Shown here: positions 44,408 to 52,508 of the stretch, piece by piece | How positions within the stretch are numbered: position 1 is the stretch's first letter | Layout: each line of letters starts with the position of its first letter | Source: Pseudomonadota bacterium | GTDB lineage: Bacteria; Pseudomonadota; Gammaproteobacteria; Burkholderiales; Burkholderiaceae_F | DNA: 64,000 nt | Assembly: GCA_023443095.1 (NCBI GenBank) | Contig: JAEZVV010000069.1 | Coordinates: forward strand, 32,015 to 96,014 | Direction: 5' to 3' | Translations under genes and position numbers: made by a program | The notes under the pieces: model-generated | What the model saw: the letters and a program-made list of their open reading frames with translations, nothing else | Database searches by the model: none | Told to the model about the DNA's origin: nothing

Positions 44408-45862
44408 TTATCCGTTGGCGAACGCGGCTTTGACTCGATCGGTCAGCGCCGCGGTCACGGCCGCGTCGAGCTGGCCCAGACGCACGCGGCGATGGAGCAC
44501 GTCCTCGACCGTGCGAGCGCCTTCGAAGTCGCGGGCGTAGCGGGTGAAGGACTCGATGTCGGCGGTCGCCGGGTTCTTGAGTGCGGCGGCTTCGACCTGG
44601 GCGGCATCGACCGTGGGGTCGTCGGCCAGGCGCAGATTTTCGGTAACGCACTCGCGTTGCGGCAGCAGGCCCAGACCAACCGCGGTGTTGATCGCGTCGA
44701 GCGCCATCTTGCGGTAAGTGGTCCACTTACCGCCCGTGACCGTGATCAAGTTGCCGAACTCCGGGATCACCGCGTGTTCGCGCGAGACCTTGGCGGTGCT
44801 GCCGGCGGTGCCGGTGGCGGCCGGATTGAAGAGCGGACGCAGGCCGGAGAAAGTCGCCTTGACGTCGGAGCGCTGGATCGGCTTGGCGAGGTAGCCGGCG
44901 GCGGTCTCGATCATGAAGTCGATCTCGTCTTCGGTCGCCTCGGGGTTGAAGCTGGGGTCCTTCTGCTCGACGTCGGTGGTGCCGATCAGCAGCTGTCCGT
45001 GCCAGGGGATCGCAAACAGCACGCGACCGTCGCGGGTCTTGGCAATCAGCATGCCGGCATTGGCGGGCATGAAAGACAGATCGACCAGGATGTGCGAACC
45101 GCGCGACGTGCGCACCAGGCGGCTGGCGCTGGGGTCGACCAGGCGGCGGATCTCGTCGACCCAGACGCCGCAGGCGTTGAAAATCGCCTTGCCCTTGAGG
45201 GTGTATTCGCGGCCGGTCTCGACGTCGGTGGCGGTCACGGCGGTGATGCCGTCGTTGCCGCGCGTCATGCCGCTGGCGCGCATGTAGTTGAGCGGCACGG
45301 CGCCGTGTTCGTAGGCGGTGCGCATCAGCGCGATCACCAGGCGCGCATCGTCGAACTGGCCGTCCCAGAACTGGACGCCGCCGCGCAGCCCCTCGGCCTT
45401 CACGCCGGGCAGGCGCTTCAAGGTTTCAGCTTTGCTCAGCCACTCGGTGCGGCCGATGCCGTATTGGCCGGCCAGACCGTCGTACATGCCCAGACCGATA
45501 CGCATGTATTCACGCTCGACCAGGCCGTAGCAGGGCACGATGAAAGGCTTGGCCGAGACCAGCTTGGGCGCGTTTTCGATCAGGATGCGGCGCTCCTTGA
45601 GCGCCTCCCGCACCAGCGAGACATTGCCCTGAGCCAGGTAACGCACACCACCGTGGATCAGCTTGGTGCTGCGGCTCGACGTGCCGGCCGAAAAATCCTG
45701 CGCGTCGAGCAGGACCGTCGAGAGGCCGCGGCTGGCGGCGTCGACCGCAATGCCCAGGCCGGTGGCACCGCCACCGATGACGATCACGTCCCAGGTCTGT
45801 TCGGTTTCCAGTTTGGCCAGCAGATCCGCACGGACCATCGGCTTGGCGAGATCATTCTTCAT
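44408..45862 (-). CDS. glpD: aerobic glycerol-3-phosphate dehydrogenase
   Basis: 484 residues. FAD-binding [23 protein letters not shown] near the N-terminus, [13 protein letters not shown], and [24 protein letters not shown] and [17 protein letters not shown] are GlpD motifs. It oxidises sn-glycerol-3-phosphate to DHAP at the inner membrane, feeding quinones. ATG 45862 overlaps the glpK stop by 4 bp (ATGA), so glpK-glpD are translationally coupled. ATG 45871 is an alternative start. Confidence 0.97.
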   Translation of the reverse strand: MKNDLAKPMVRADLLAKLETEQTWDVIVIGGGATGLGIAVDAASRGLSTVLLDAQDFSAGTSSRSTKLIHGGVRYLAQGNVSLVREALKERRILIENAPKLVSAKPFIVPCYGLVEREYMRIGLGMYDGLAGQYGIGRTEWLSKAETLKRLPGVKAEGLRGGVQFWDGQFDDARLVIALMRTAYEHGAVPLNYMRASGMTRGNDGITAVTATDVETGREYTLKGKAIFNACGVWVDEIRRLVDPSASRLVRTSRGSHILVDLSFMPANAGMLIAKTRDGRVLFAIPWHGQLLIGTTDVEQKDPSFNPEATEDEIDFMIETAAGYLAKPIQRSDVKATFSGLRPLFNPAATGTAGSTAKVSREHAVIPEFGNLITVTGGKWTTYRKMALDAINTAVGLGLLPQRECVTENLRLADDPTVDAAQVEAAALKNPATADIESFTRYARDFEGARTVEDVLHRRVRLGQLDAAVTAALTDRVKAAFANG

Positions 45863-47349
45863 TGTTCCCATCCTCTTGCGCGCCCGACGGCGCGGCTCCA
45901 TTGGTTCATCAGTTCCTCGCGGCGCGCGGCTTCCATCGCGGGTTCGAAGCGGCGCTCGATGCGCCACATCGCCGCGATTTCGTCGCACCCCGCCCATAAA
46001 CCCGTTGCCAGCCCGGCCAGATAAGCCGCGCCCAGCGCCGTGGTTTCGGTCACGGCCGGCCGCACCACCGGAACCCCGGAGATGTCGGCCTGAAACTGCA
46101 TCAGCAAATCGTTGCGCGAAGCGCCGCCGTCGACCCGCAGCTCGGTCAGCGGGGTCGCCGCATCGCGCTGCATGGCGGCGAGTACTTCGGCGCTCTGGAA
46201 CGCGATAGACTCGAGCGCGGCACGCGCCACGTGGGCACGCGTGGTCCCGCGCGTGAGCCCGATGATGAGCCCGCGCGCGTCCGGATCCCAGTAGGGAGCA
46301 CCCAGCCCCACAAAGGCCGGCACCACATAAACCCCGCCGTTGTCACCCACCTGGCGCGCCAGGGTTTCGACTTCCTCGCTGCGGGTGAACATGCCCATGC
46401 CGTCGCGCAGCCACTGCACCACGGCGCCGGCCACGAACACGCTGCCTTCGAGCATGTAGGCCGCGGGATCGGCGCCGACGCGCCAGCCGACGGTCGAGAG
46501 CAGCCGGTTCTGCGACACCTGGGGCGTTCCGCCCACGTTCATCAGCATGAAGCCGCCGGTGCCGTAGGTGTTCTTCGCCATGCCGGGCGCAAAACACGCC
46601 TGGCCGAAAGTGGCGGCCTGCTGGTCGCCGGCGTTGCCGGCGATCACGATCGGAGCGCCAAACAGGCCAGCTTCGGTCTGCCCCATCACCTCGCTCGAGC
46701 TCGTCACCCGCGGCAGCAGCGCCCGCGGCACCCGCAGCAGAGCCAGCAGTTCGTCGTCCCAATCGAGGGTAGCGAGGTTGAAGAGCTGGGTGCGCGAAGC
46801 GTTCGACACATCGGTGACGTGGTCGCGGCCGCCGGTAAGGTTCCAGATCAGCCAGGTGTCGACCGTGCCGAAAGCGAGTTCGCCGCGCTCGGCGCGCCTG
46901 CGCGCGCCCGGGATATGGTCGAGCAGCCAGGCGATCTTGGTGCCCGAGAAATACGGATCGAGCAGCAGGCCGGTCTTGGCCCGCACCCCGTCTTCGGCGC
47001 CGGCCTCGCGCAGCGCAGCGCAGTCGTCCGCGGTGCGCCGATCCTGCCACACGATGGCCGGCGCGATCGGCAAGCCGCTCGCGCGGTCCCACACCAGGGT
47101 GGTCTCGCGCTGGTTGGTCACGCCGATGGCGGCCACGTCGGCCGCCTTCACCCCGGCTTCACGCAGGGCGCGGCGGGCGCAATCGAGCTGGGTGGACCAG
47201 ATTTCGTGGCCGTCGTGTTCGACCCAGCCGGGCTGGGGGTAGATCTGGCGGAACTCCTGCTGCGCCACCGCCACCGGGCGGGCTTGCGCGTCGAACAGGA
47301 TGGCGCGCGAACTGGTGGTGCCTTGATCCAGGGCCAGCACGTATTTCAT
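45859..47349 (-). CDS. glpK: glycerol kinase
   Basis: 496 residues. [20 protein letters not shown] is the phosphate loop. [54 protein letters not shown] and [20 protein letters not shown] follow the FGGY kinase/GlpK pattern. It phosphorylates glycerol for GlpD. The start was chosen at the family N-terminus; no strong ribosome-binding site precedes it. No glpF or glpR gene is next to it in the window. Confidence 0.98.
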   Translation of the reverse strand: MKYVLALDQGTTSSRAILFDAQARPVAVAQQEFRQIYPQPGWVEHDGHEIWSTQLDCARRALREAGVKAADVAAIGVTNQRETTLVWDRASGLPIAPAIVWQDRRTADDCAALREAGAEDGVRAKTGLLLDPYFSGTKIAWLLDHIPGARRRAERGELAFGTVDTWLIWNLTGGRDHVTDVSNASRTQLFNLATLDWDDELLALLRVPRALLPRVTSSSEVMGQTEAGLFGAPIVIAGNAGDQQAATFGQACFAPGMAKNTYGTGGFMLMNVGGTPQVSQNRLLSTVGWRVGADPAAYMLEGSVFVAGAVVQWLRDGMGMFTRSEEVETLARQVGDNGGVYVVPAFVGLGAPYWDPDARGLIIGLTRGTTRAHVARAALESIAFQSAEVLAAMQRDAATPLTELRVDGGASRNDLLMQFQADISGVPVVRPAVTETTALGAAYLAGLATGLWAGCDEIAAMWRIERRFEPAMEAARREELMNQWSRAVGRARGWEQ

Positions 47350-47585
47350 CGTCGAATTTAACGGCTGCAAGAAAGCGCCCAAGGTTAGAGCAAAGCCCGT
47401 GCCGGCGGGGCCGTGCGGGATCAAGCCGCGGCGAGTACGGGGGGCCGCCCCCACAGTGGTTTTCACCAGCCCCGACATCGGGCCGTCATCTCGGCGCGGC
47501 AAGATTCACGTGCAGCAAAGCCGAAAGTCGACAGACCCGACCCTAGGCACAAGCTGTAATCACTCCCTCGCCCGCGGAGAACGCC

Positions 47586-47828
47586 ATGTGTATGCAGGTC
47601 CGTCAGACGCTTGAAAACCTGGAGATCGTGCTGGCCGATGTCAGCGGACGGCAAACCGCCGTCCTTGCCATTCTGGCCAGCGTCACGCCGACCGAGCAGC
47701 GCGCCGGCGTCAGGATCCGCTCACGCGGCCGACGCCTGTGCCTGGCGCTGCCGCGGGGCCAGTCCGAACTCGACCCGACCCTGCTGGCAGCCCTGCTCGA
47801 AATCAGCCGCCCGCGCCTGGCCGCTTAA
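47586..47828 (+). CDS. small hypothetical protein, 80 residues
   Basis: Not recognised. ATG 47586 has GGAG 6 bp upstream. The product (MCMQVRQTLENLEIVLADVS...) is mixed alpha/beta in character, with no signal or membrane helix. It fills the gap between glpK and the VOC gene and ends 3 bp into the latter's stop region. It could be real or chance. Confidence 0.4.
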   Translation: MCMQVRQTLENLEIVLADVSGRQTAVLAILASVTPTEQRAGVRIRSRGRRLCLALPRGQSELDPTLLAALLEISRPRLAA

Positions 47829-48214
47829 CGGCGCTCTTCCATCACGGCCAGCAAGTGGCCGTCGGGGTCGCGGAAAAACGCCATCCACAACTCGTGGTCC
47901 GGCATCCGCGCCGCGAGCTGGGGTGGCCGTTCGAAATAGACGCCAAGAGAACTCAGCTGCCCCACCGCCCGGTCGATGGCTTCGACCCGGAAATAGAGAC
48001 AGGTGTCCTCCCGCTTCTGCAAGACCTCGTGGCCGCCTTCGAGCAGAAGGCGGACCCCCGCCATGTCGAAAAAAGCCAGCTGGCCGAAACGAAACAGCGA
48101 TCTCAGGCCGAGGACATCCCGATAAAAGACTTCGGCCCGGTCGATGTCGGACACGTGTATCGCCACCTGGGCAAGGGGCGCGTGTCCGAGCACGGAATCA
48201 CTCTTCGTCGTCAT
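47825..48214 (-). CDS. VOC family protein (glyoxalase/dioxygenase superfamily)
   Basis: 129 residues. LAQVAIHVSDIDRAEVFYRDVLGL is the start of the first beta-alpha-beta-beta-beta module. FFDMAGVRLLLEG and AFFRDPDGHLLAVMEER supply the usual strand and C-terminal metal-side Glu. The substrate is unknown. ATG 48214 was chosen; it lies inside the end of the KPYG-repeat gene (17-bp overlap), so the two are coupled. Confidence 0.87.
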   Translation of the reverse strand: MTTKSDSVLGHAPLAQVAIHVSDIDRAEVFYRDVLGLRSLFRFGQLAFFDMAGVRLLLEGGHEVLQKREDTCLYFRVEAIDRAVGQLSSLGVYFERPPQLAARMPDHELWMAFFRDPDGHLLAVMEERR

Positions 48215-49010
48215 CGGCAAAACGGGGCGCACCGCTTGCCTCGCCCGCCGCCGGCGCCGCGGCATCCACTTCGGCATCGACCACGGCGTCGGCCTCGACA
48301 GCAGGCGCCGCCGCCACCGGGGCCGCCGTGTCGGCGCGCGTCTCACGCACGCGCGGCGCCGGTTGAGGGCGGACGATCTGCGCCAGCTCGATCAGCTTGC
48401 GCAGGGCGTCGTTAACTGCCACCGAATCGGCAAACACCTTGGCGACATCGGGGTCGAGCGAAATCAAGGCCGAGCGGCCCGGGCGCTCGGCCCGTTCGTA
48501 GGGGTTGCCAAAGCGCTGCTCGGTGGCGGCACGGGCGCGCGGCCCGCTGCGGAAACCGCCGTCGGGGCGGTCGCTCGAGCGCTCGCTGCTCCGCTCGCCG
48601 TAAGGCTTGCGTTCGGCGTACGGCTTGCGCTCGTCGAACCCGCGCCGCTCACCGTAAGGCTTGTTCTCGCCATACGGCTTGCGGTCGCCGTAAGGACGGC
48701 TCTCTCCATAAGGCTTGCGCTCGCCGTAGGGCTTGTTTTCGCCATAGGGTTTGCGGTCGCCATAGGGTTTGTTTTCGCCGTAAGGCTTGCGATCGCCGTA
48801 AGGCCGGTTTTCACCGTAAGGCTTGCGGTCGCCATACGGCTTGGCTTCGCCGTAGGGCTTGCGATCCCCGTAGGGCTTGCTCTCGCCATAGGGTTTGCGA
48901 TCGCCGTAAGGCTTGGAATCGCCGTAGGGCTTGCGATCGCCGAAGCTGCGTTTTTCGCCAAACGACTTGTTCTGGAAGGGCTTCGGGCCCCTGGGCTTGT
49001 TTTCCATCAT
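48198..49010 (-). CDS. KPYG hexapeptide-repeat protein, function unknown
   Basis: 270 residues. Residues 15-140 are 21 tandem hexads of consensus [KR]PYG[DE]x, often alternating KPYGDR with KPYGEx (a 12-residue super-period). The flanks are Arg/Ser-rich. A short non-repetitive segment (about 175-213, RSALISLDPDVAKVFADSVAVNDALRKLIELA in part) looks helical; the tail is Ala/Val-rich and acidic (FADDDEE). There is no catalytic domain, signal or membrane helix. Tyr/Arg/Gly-rich repeats resemble disordered RNA-binding tails of helicases and pseudouridine synthases, so RNA contact is a guess. GAGGAAGC precedes the ATG. It overlaps the VOC gene. Confidence 0.75.
   Translation of the reverse strand: MMENKPRGPKPFQNKSFGEKRSFGDRKPYGDSKPYGDRKPYGESKPYGDRKPYGEAKPYGDRKPYGENRPYGDRKPYGENKPYGDRKPYGENKPYGERKPYGESRPYGDRKPYGENKPYGERRGFDERKPYAERKPYGERSSERSSDRPDGGFRSGPRARAATEQRFGNPYERAERPGRSALISLDPDVAKVFADSVAVNDALRKLIELAQIVRPQPAPRVRETRADTAAPVAAAPAVEADAVVDAEVDAAAPAAGEASGAPRFADDDEE
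48591..48968 (-). repeat. coding tandem repeat, 18-bp unit (36-bp super-unit)
   Basis: 21 in-frame 18-bp units encode the KPYG hexads. Synonymous differences between units (for example aag/aaa and ggc/ggt positions) show selection at the protein level or an old expansion. Confidence 0.9.
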
Positions 49011-49060
49011 GCTTCCTCAGCGGCCTGATGGCCGCGCAAACAAGCACTTTACCCTGCGCC

Positions 49061-49097
49061 AAAGAAAAGGGCGCCGGCGGAAGATCCCGCGGCGCCC
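49061..49097 (-). terminator. intrinsic terminator of the acyl-CoA ligase gene
   Basis: GGGCGCC and GGCGCCC outer arms with a GCGG/CCGC inner stem. On the minus strand it is followed by TTTTCTTT. Confidence 0.75.
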
Positions 49098-49116
49098 AGG
49101 GTCCGACCGGCGAGGT

Positions 49117-50811
49117 TCAGGCGGCCTTCTGTTCAGGCGCGCTGTCGCGCAGTTCGCGGCGCAGGATCTTGCCGACGTTGGTCTTGGGCAGGTCGCTGCG
49201 GAACTCGATGTATTTGGGCTTCTTGTAACCGGTCAGGTTTTCCTTGCAATAGTCCGCCAGGTCCTTCTCAGTCAGTGCCGGATCCTTCTTCACCACGAAG
49301 AGCTTGACCGCCTCGCCCGCGTGTTCGTCCGGCACCCCGACCACGGCGCACTCGAGCACGCCAGGGTGTTCCGCCACCACGCCCTCGATTTCGTTCGGGT
49401 ACACGTTGAAGCCCGAAACCAGGATCATGTCCTTCTTGCGGTCGACGATCTTGGTGTAGCCGTCCTGGTCCATGATGCCGACGTCGCCCGAGCGGAAGAA
49501 GCCGTCGGCGGTCATCACCTTGGCGGTCTCGTCGGGGCGGTTCCAGTAGCCGGCCATCACTTGCGGGCCGCGGATCGCGATTTCCCCCACGGCCGCGGGC
49601 GGCAGCTTGTTGCCGTCGTCGTCGAGAATCGCGATTTCGGTCGACGGCACCGGCAGGCCGATGGTGCCGGTGAAGCGGTCGGTGTCGACCCGGTTGGCGG
49701 TAGCCACCGGCGAGGTCTCCGACAGGCCATAACCCTCGCAGATCGGGCAGCCGGTGGCGGCGAGCCAGCGTTTGGCCACCGCCTCCTGCACCGCCATGCC
49801 GCCGCCGGCCGACAGGATCAGGCGGCTGAAGTCGAGCTTTTTGAAGTCTTCGTTATTGAGCAGCGCGTTGAACAAGGTGTTCACTGCCGGGAAGACATGG
49901 AAAGTGTGTTTCTGCAGTTCTTTGACGAAACCGGGGATGTCGCGCGGGTTCGGGATCAGGACGCAGGAGCCGCCGATTCTCATGCTCATCATCGCGCACA
50001 CCGTCAGCGCGAAGATGTGATACAGCGGCAAGGCCGTGATCGTGACCGGATGTTCGCCGGGCTTGAGCTTGGCCAGCGCCGGCTGGTACCAGGCCTCGGC
50101 CTGCAGCATGTTGGCGATGATGTTCCGGTGCAGCAGGGTCGCGCCCTTGGACACGCCGGTGGTGCCGCCGGTGTATTGCAGGAAGGCGACGTCGTCGGCC
50201 GTCACGGTCACTGGCCGCCGGCTCATCTTCACCGCGTCGGCCATCATTTCGTTCCAGCGGACCGCGCCCGGCAGCGAATATTCGGGCACCAGCTTCTTCA
50301 CGTGGCGCACCACGAAGTTGACCAGCAGACCCTTGGCAAAACCAAGCATGTCGCCCATCGAGGTCACGACCACGGTTTTTGTCGGCACCTTGGCCGCCAC
50401 CTGCTGCAGCGTGGTCGCGAAGTTCTCGAGGATGAAAATCGCATCCGCGCCGGAGTCCTTGAGCTGGTGCTCGAGTTCGCGCGGGGTGTAGAGCGGGTTG
50501 ACGTTGACCACGGTGCAGCCCGCGCGCAACACGCCGGCGAGCACCACCGGGTATTGCAGGACATTGGGCATCATGATCGCGACGCGCTGGCCGCGCTGGA
50601 AACCCTTGGCCTGAAGCCAGGCTGCCACCGCGCTCGACAACTCGTCGAGCTGGCGATAGCTGATGCTGGCGCCCATGCAGGTGTAGGCGGGCAGATCGCT
50701 GTATTTCTTGAACGCCTCTTCCAGCAACTGAATCAGCGACTGGTACTGGCTGGGATCGATCTCGGCCGGAACCCCTTTCGGATAATTCTTCAGCCAGTAG
50801 CGCTCATCCAT
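49117..50811 (-). CDS. fadD: long-chain-fatty-acid--CoA ligase
   Basis: 564 residues, FadD length. The AMP-binding signature YTGGTTGVSKGATLLHRN is at about residues 212-229, followed by YGLSETSPV, GEIAIRGPQVMAGYW, RSGDVGIMDQDGYTKIVDRKKDMI and the C-terminal lysine region LPKTNVGKILRREL. It activates fatty acids for beta-oxidation or lipid synthesis. ATG 50811 follows GGAGA; the upstream frame extension has no support. It stands alone. Confidence 0.95.
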   Translation of the reverse strand: MDERYWLKNYPKGVPAEIDPSQYQSLIQLLEEAFKKYSDLPAYTCMGASISYRQLDELSSAVAAWLQAKGFQRGQRVAIMMPNVLQYPVVLAGVLRAGCTVVNVNPLYTPRELEHQLKDSGADAIFILENFATTLQQVAAKVPTKTVVVTSMGDMLGFAKGLLVNFVVRHVKKLVPEYSLPGAVRWNEMMADAVKMSRRPVTVTADDVAFLQYTGGTTGVSKGATLLHRNIIANMLQAEAWYQPALAKLKPGEHPVTITALPLYHIFALTVCAMMSMRIGGSCVLIPNPRDIPGFVKELQKHTFHVFPAVNTLFNALLNNEDFKKLDFSRLILSAGGGMAVQEAVAKRWLAATGCPICEGYGLSETSPVATANRVDTDRFTGTIGLPVPSTEIAILDDDGNKLPPAAVGEIAIRGPQVMAGYWNRPDETAKVMTADGFFRSGDVGIMDQDGYTKIVDRKKDMILVSGFNVYPNEIEGVVAEHPGVLECAVVGVPDEHAGEAVKLFVVKKDPALTEKDLADYCKENLTGYKKPKYIEFRSDLPKTNVGKILRRELRDSAPEQKAA

Positions 50812-50946
50812 CTGCCGTCTCCTTGTCTTGCGAGTCGTGGCGGCCCGTTGCGGGCCTCGGGTCAGTCGATATCGATCATAGCTGCGCTCACGCTGCACTC
50901 AGATCGTGCACGCGAGGAACCTGCGCTGCACCGCAACACAAACGTC

Positions 50947-52011
50947 TCAGCGAGGCAACGGCGACCCTCCGGCAAGTTTCATCCGGCGCAGTTCCGGCGG
51001 CAGCCGGGCGAGTTCGGCCGCCGCCGCGTAAAAACGCGGCAGCTCGCCCTGTTGCGCCGCAAGCAAGGCGGCGAAGGCGGGCACTGCGTCGAAATACGCT
51101 CCCACCGCGGCCAGATGGGCATTGCCCAGGTCGGCTTCGAAGAAGCGGTCGTAACCCGGCCAGCCCCCCCATTGCGCTTTCAGCTTCTCATAGCCGGCAC
51201 GCAACTGGACCAGCACGGCCGCCTTGCGCTCCCGCATCGCCGCAGCCGGCAGCGGCAAGCCATAGAGAAGATCAAGTTCGACCCGCGCCTGCCGCAGCAA
51301 ACCGACGAACTGCTCGCGGCGTTGCGAGAACTGCGCCCACGCCAGGCGCTCCGCGGCCGAGCCGTGGGCGACCAGCCAACGCGCCACCCCCTCGGTTTCG
51401 ACCGCGGTGGCAAAGGCTTCGTTGAAGCCCGTGTCGTCCGGCACGTAAAGCACTTGATGCGCGAGTTCGTGGAACACCAGCGCCGCCAGCTGCGACTCGG
51501 GGCGCAGGACAAAGGTGTCGAGCAGGGGATCGGCAAACCAGCCCAGGGTCGAATACGCCGCCACCCCGGCCACGTTCACGTCCCAGCCTTCGGCCCGCAA
51601 GGCAGCGGCCTCCCGCTGCGCGGCGGCCGAATCGTAATAACCACGGTAAGCCGCGCAGCCGGCGACCGGGTAACACCAGGTCTTGAGCTCGAACGAAAAT
51701 TCGGGAGCGGCGATCACGTTCCACACCGCGAACGGCCGGCCGAGCTGGGCGTAGCGGGTATAGCTGGCGTTGTCGGGCAGCCCCAGGGCCTGGCTGGCAA
51801 AGCGGCGGATCTCCTGCGCCCGCTCCAAGCGCCGAGCCAGCTCGGGCGGGGTGGCCGGATCGGAGCGCACCTCGGCCACCGGGCGCGCCGCGGCCATCAA
51901 AGCCAGATGGCCGCCCGCGGCCTGCGAGTAATACGCCAGGGTTGAACAGCCCGTCATCGCCCCGGCCGCAAGCAGCAAGCCGACATAGCGGAAAAGATGG
52001 CCCCAGGTCAT
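50947..52011 (-). CDS. putative zinc aminopeptidase, lipoprotein (Aminopep, PF10023-like)
   Basis: 354 residues. A lipoprotein signal has the lipobox MTGC (Cys about 21) after LLLAAGAMTG. The central metal motif HELAHQ (HExxH) is at about residue 181, with a downstream NEAFATAVETEG glutamate, giving a gluzincin-like site. YSTLGWFADPLLDTFV just before it is typical of this uncharacterised family. The protein is probably membrane-anchored facing the periplasm. ATG 52011 was chosen to start at the signal. Peptidase activity is inferred from the motif. Confidence 0.85.
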   Translation of the reverse strand: MTWGHLFRYVGLLLAAGAMTGCSTLAYYSQAAGGHLALMAAARPVAEVRSDPATPPELARRLERAQEIRRFASQALGLPDNASYTRYAQLGRPFAVWNVIAAPEFSFELKTWCYPVAGCAAYRGYYDSAAAQREAAALRAEGWDVNVAGVAAYSTLGWFADPLLDTFVLRPESQLAALVFHELAHQVLYVPDDTGFNEAFATAVETEGVARWLVAHGSAAERLAWAQFSQRREQFVGLLRQARVELDLLYGLPLPAAAMRERKAAVLVQLRAGYEKLKAQWGGWPGYDRFFEADLGNAHLAAVGAYFDAVPAFAALLAAQQGELPRFYAAAAELARLPPELRRMKLAGGSPLPR

Positions 52012-52128
52012 GCCCGGATGGTGCCACGGGCACCGAAAGTGCCACTCGTGATCGCGGTCAACTCCGCCCCCCGCTCCATACACACAATGAACTCAACGAG
52101 AGTTTTTCCACAGAGCAGTGAGGCACGC

Positions 52129-52470
52129 ATGAAACTGCCGCTTCAAATCAGCTTCCACGGCATCGACCGTTCCCCCGCGCTGGAAGCCGCCATCACCGAA
52201 AAAGCCCACGGCCTCAGCCGTTTCGACTCCGAACTGATCACTTGCCGCGTCACCGTCGAGCAGGAAGGACGCCACCAGCATCAGGGCCGCGAAGTCGCGG
52301 TACGGATCGACCTGACCGTTCCCGGCCAGGAAATCGTCGTCACCCGCAAACACGAAGATGCGTTTGCGGCCACCAACGCCGCCTTCGACGCGGTCCGCCG
52401 CGTGGTGAAGGAAGAAGCCGCCCAGCGCCGCGGCGAAGTCAAGCCACGCAGCGAAGCCGACGCCGCCTGA
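52129..52470 (+). CDS. ribosome hibernation/stability factor, HPF/RaiA (S30AE) family
   Basis: 113 residues, short type. LQISFHGIDRSPALEAAITEKAHGLSRF is the S30AE start; CRVTVEQEGRHQHQGREVAVRIDLTVPGQEIVV and EDAFAATNAAFDAVRRVVKEEA follow the fold (cited in pieces). The tail is slightly longer than in YfiA-like proteins. It binds the 30S decoding site in stationary phase or stress. ATG 52129 has GAGG 5 bp upstream. It is a single-gene unit. Confidence 0.9.
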   Translation: MKLPLQISFHGIDRSPALEAAITEKAHGLSRFDSELITCRVTVEQEGRHQHQGREVAVRIDLTVPGQEIVVTRKHEDAFAATNAAFDAVRRVVKEEAAQRRGEVKPRSEADAA

Positions 52471-52482
52471 TTCACGGATAAG

Positions 52483-52505
52483 GTGCGGCGCCAGGAGCGC
52501 CGCAC
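52483..52505. terminator. hairpin between the HPF gene and the molybdopterin oxidoreductase gene
   Basis: Perfect 9-bp stem (GTGCGGCGC and its complement) with a 5-nt loop at the meeting point of two convergent genes. There is no clear T-run, so termination may be weak. Confidence 0.4.
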
Positions 52506-52508
52506 GCC

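Noticed and set aside
48591..48968. CRISPR-like periodic repeat
   Set aside because: The 18-bp units are contiguous, in frame and without spacers. They encode the KPYG hexads.
48931..51945. A 1004-residue plus-strand frame across fadD and the lipoprotein gene
   Set aside because: It is antisense to two well-supported genes and has no recognisable domain or start signal.
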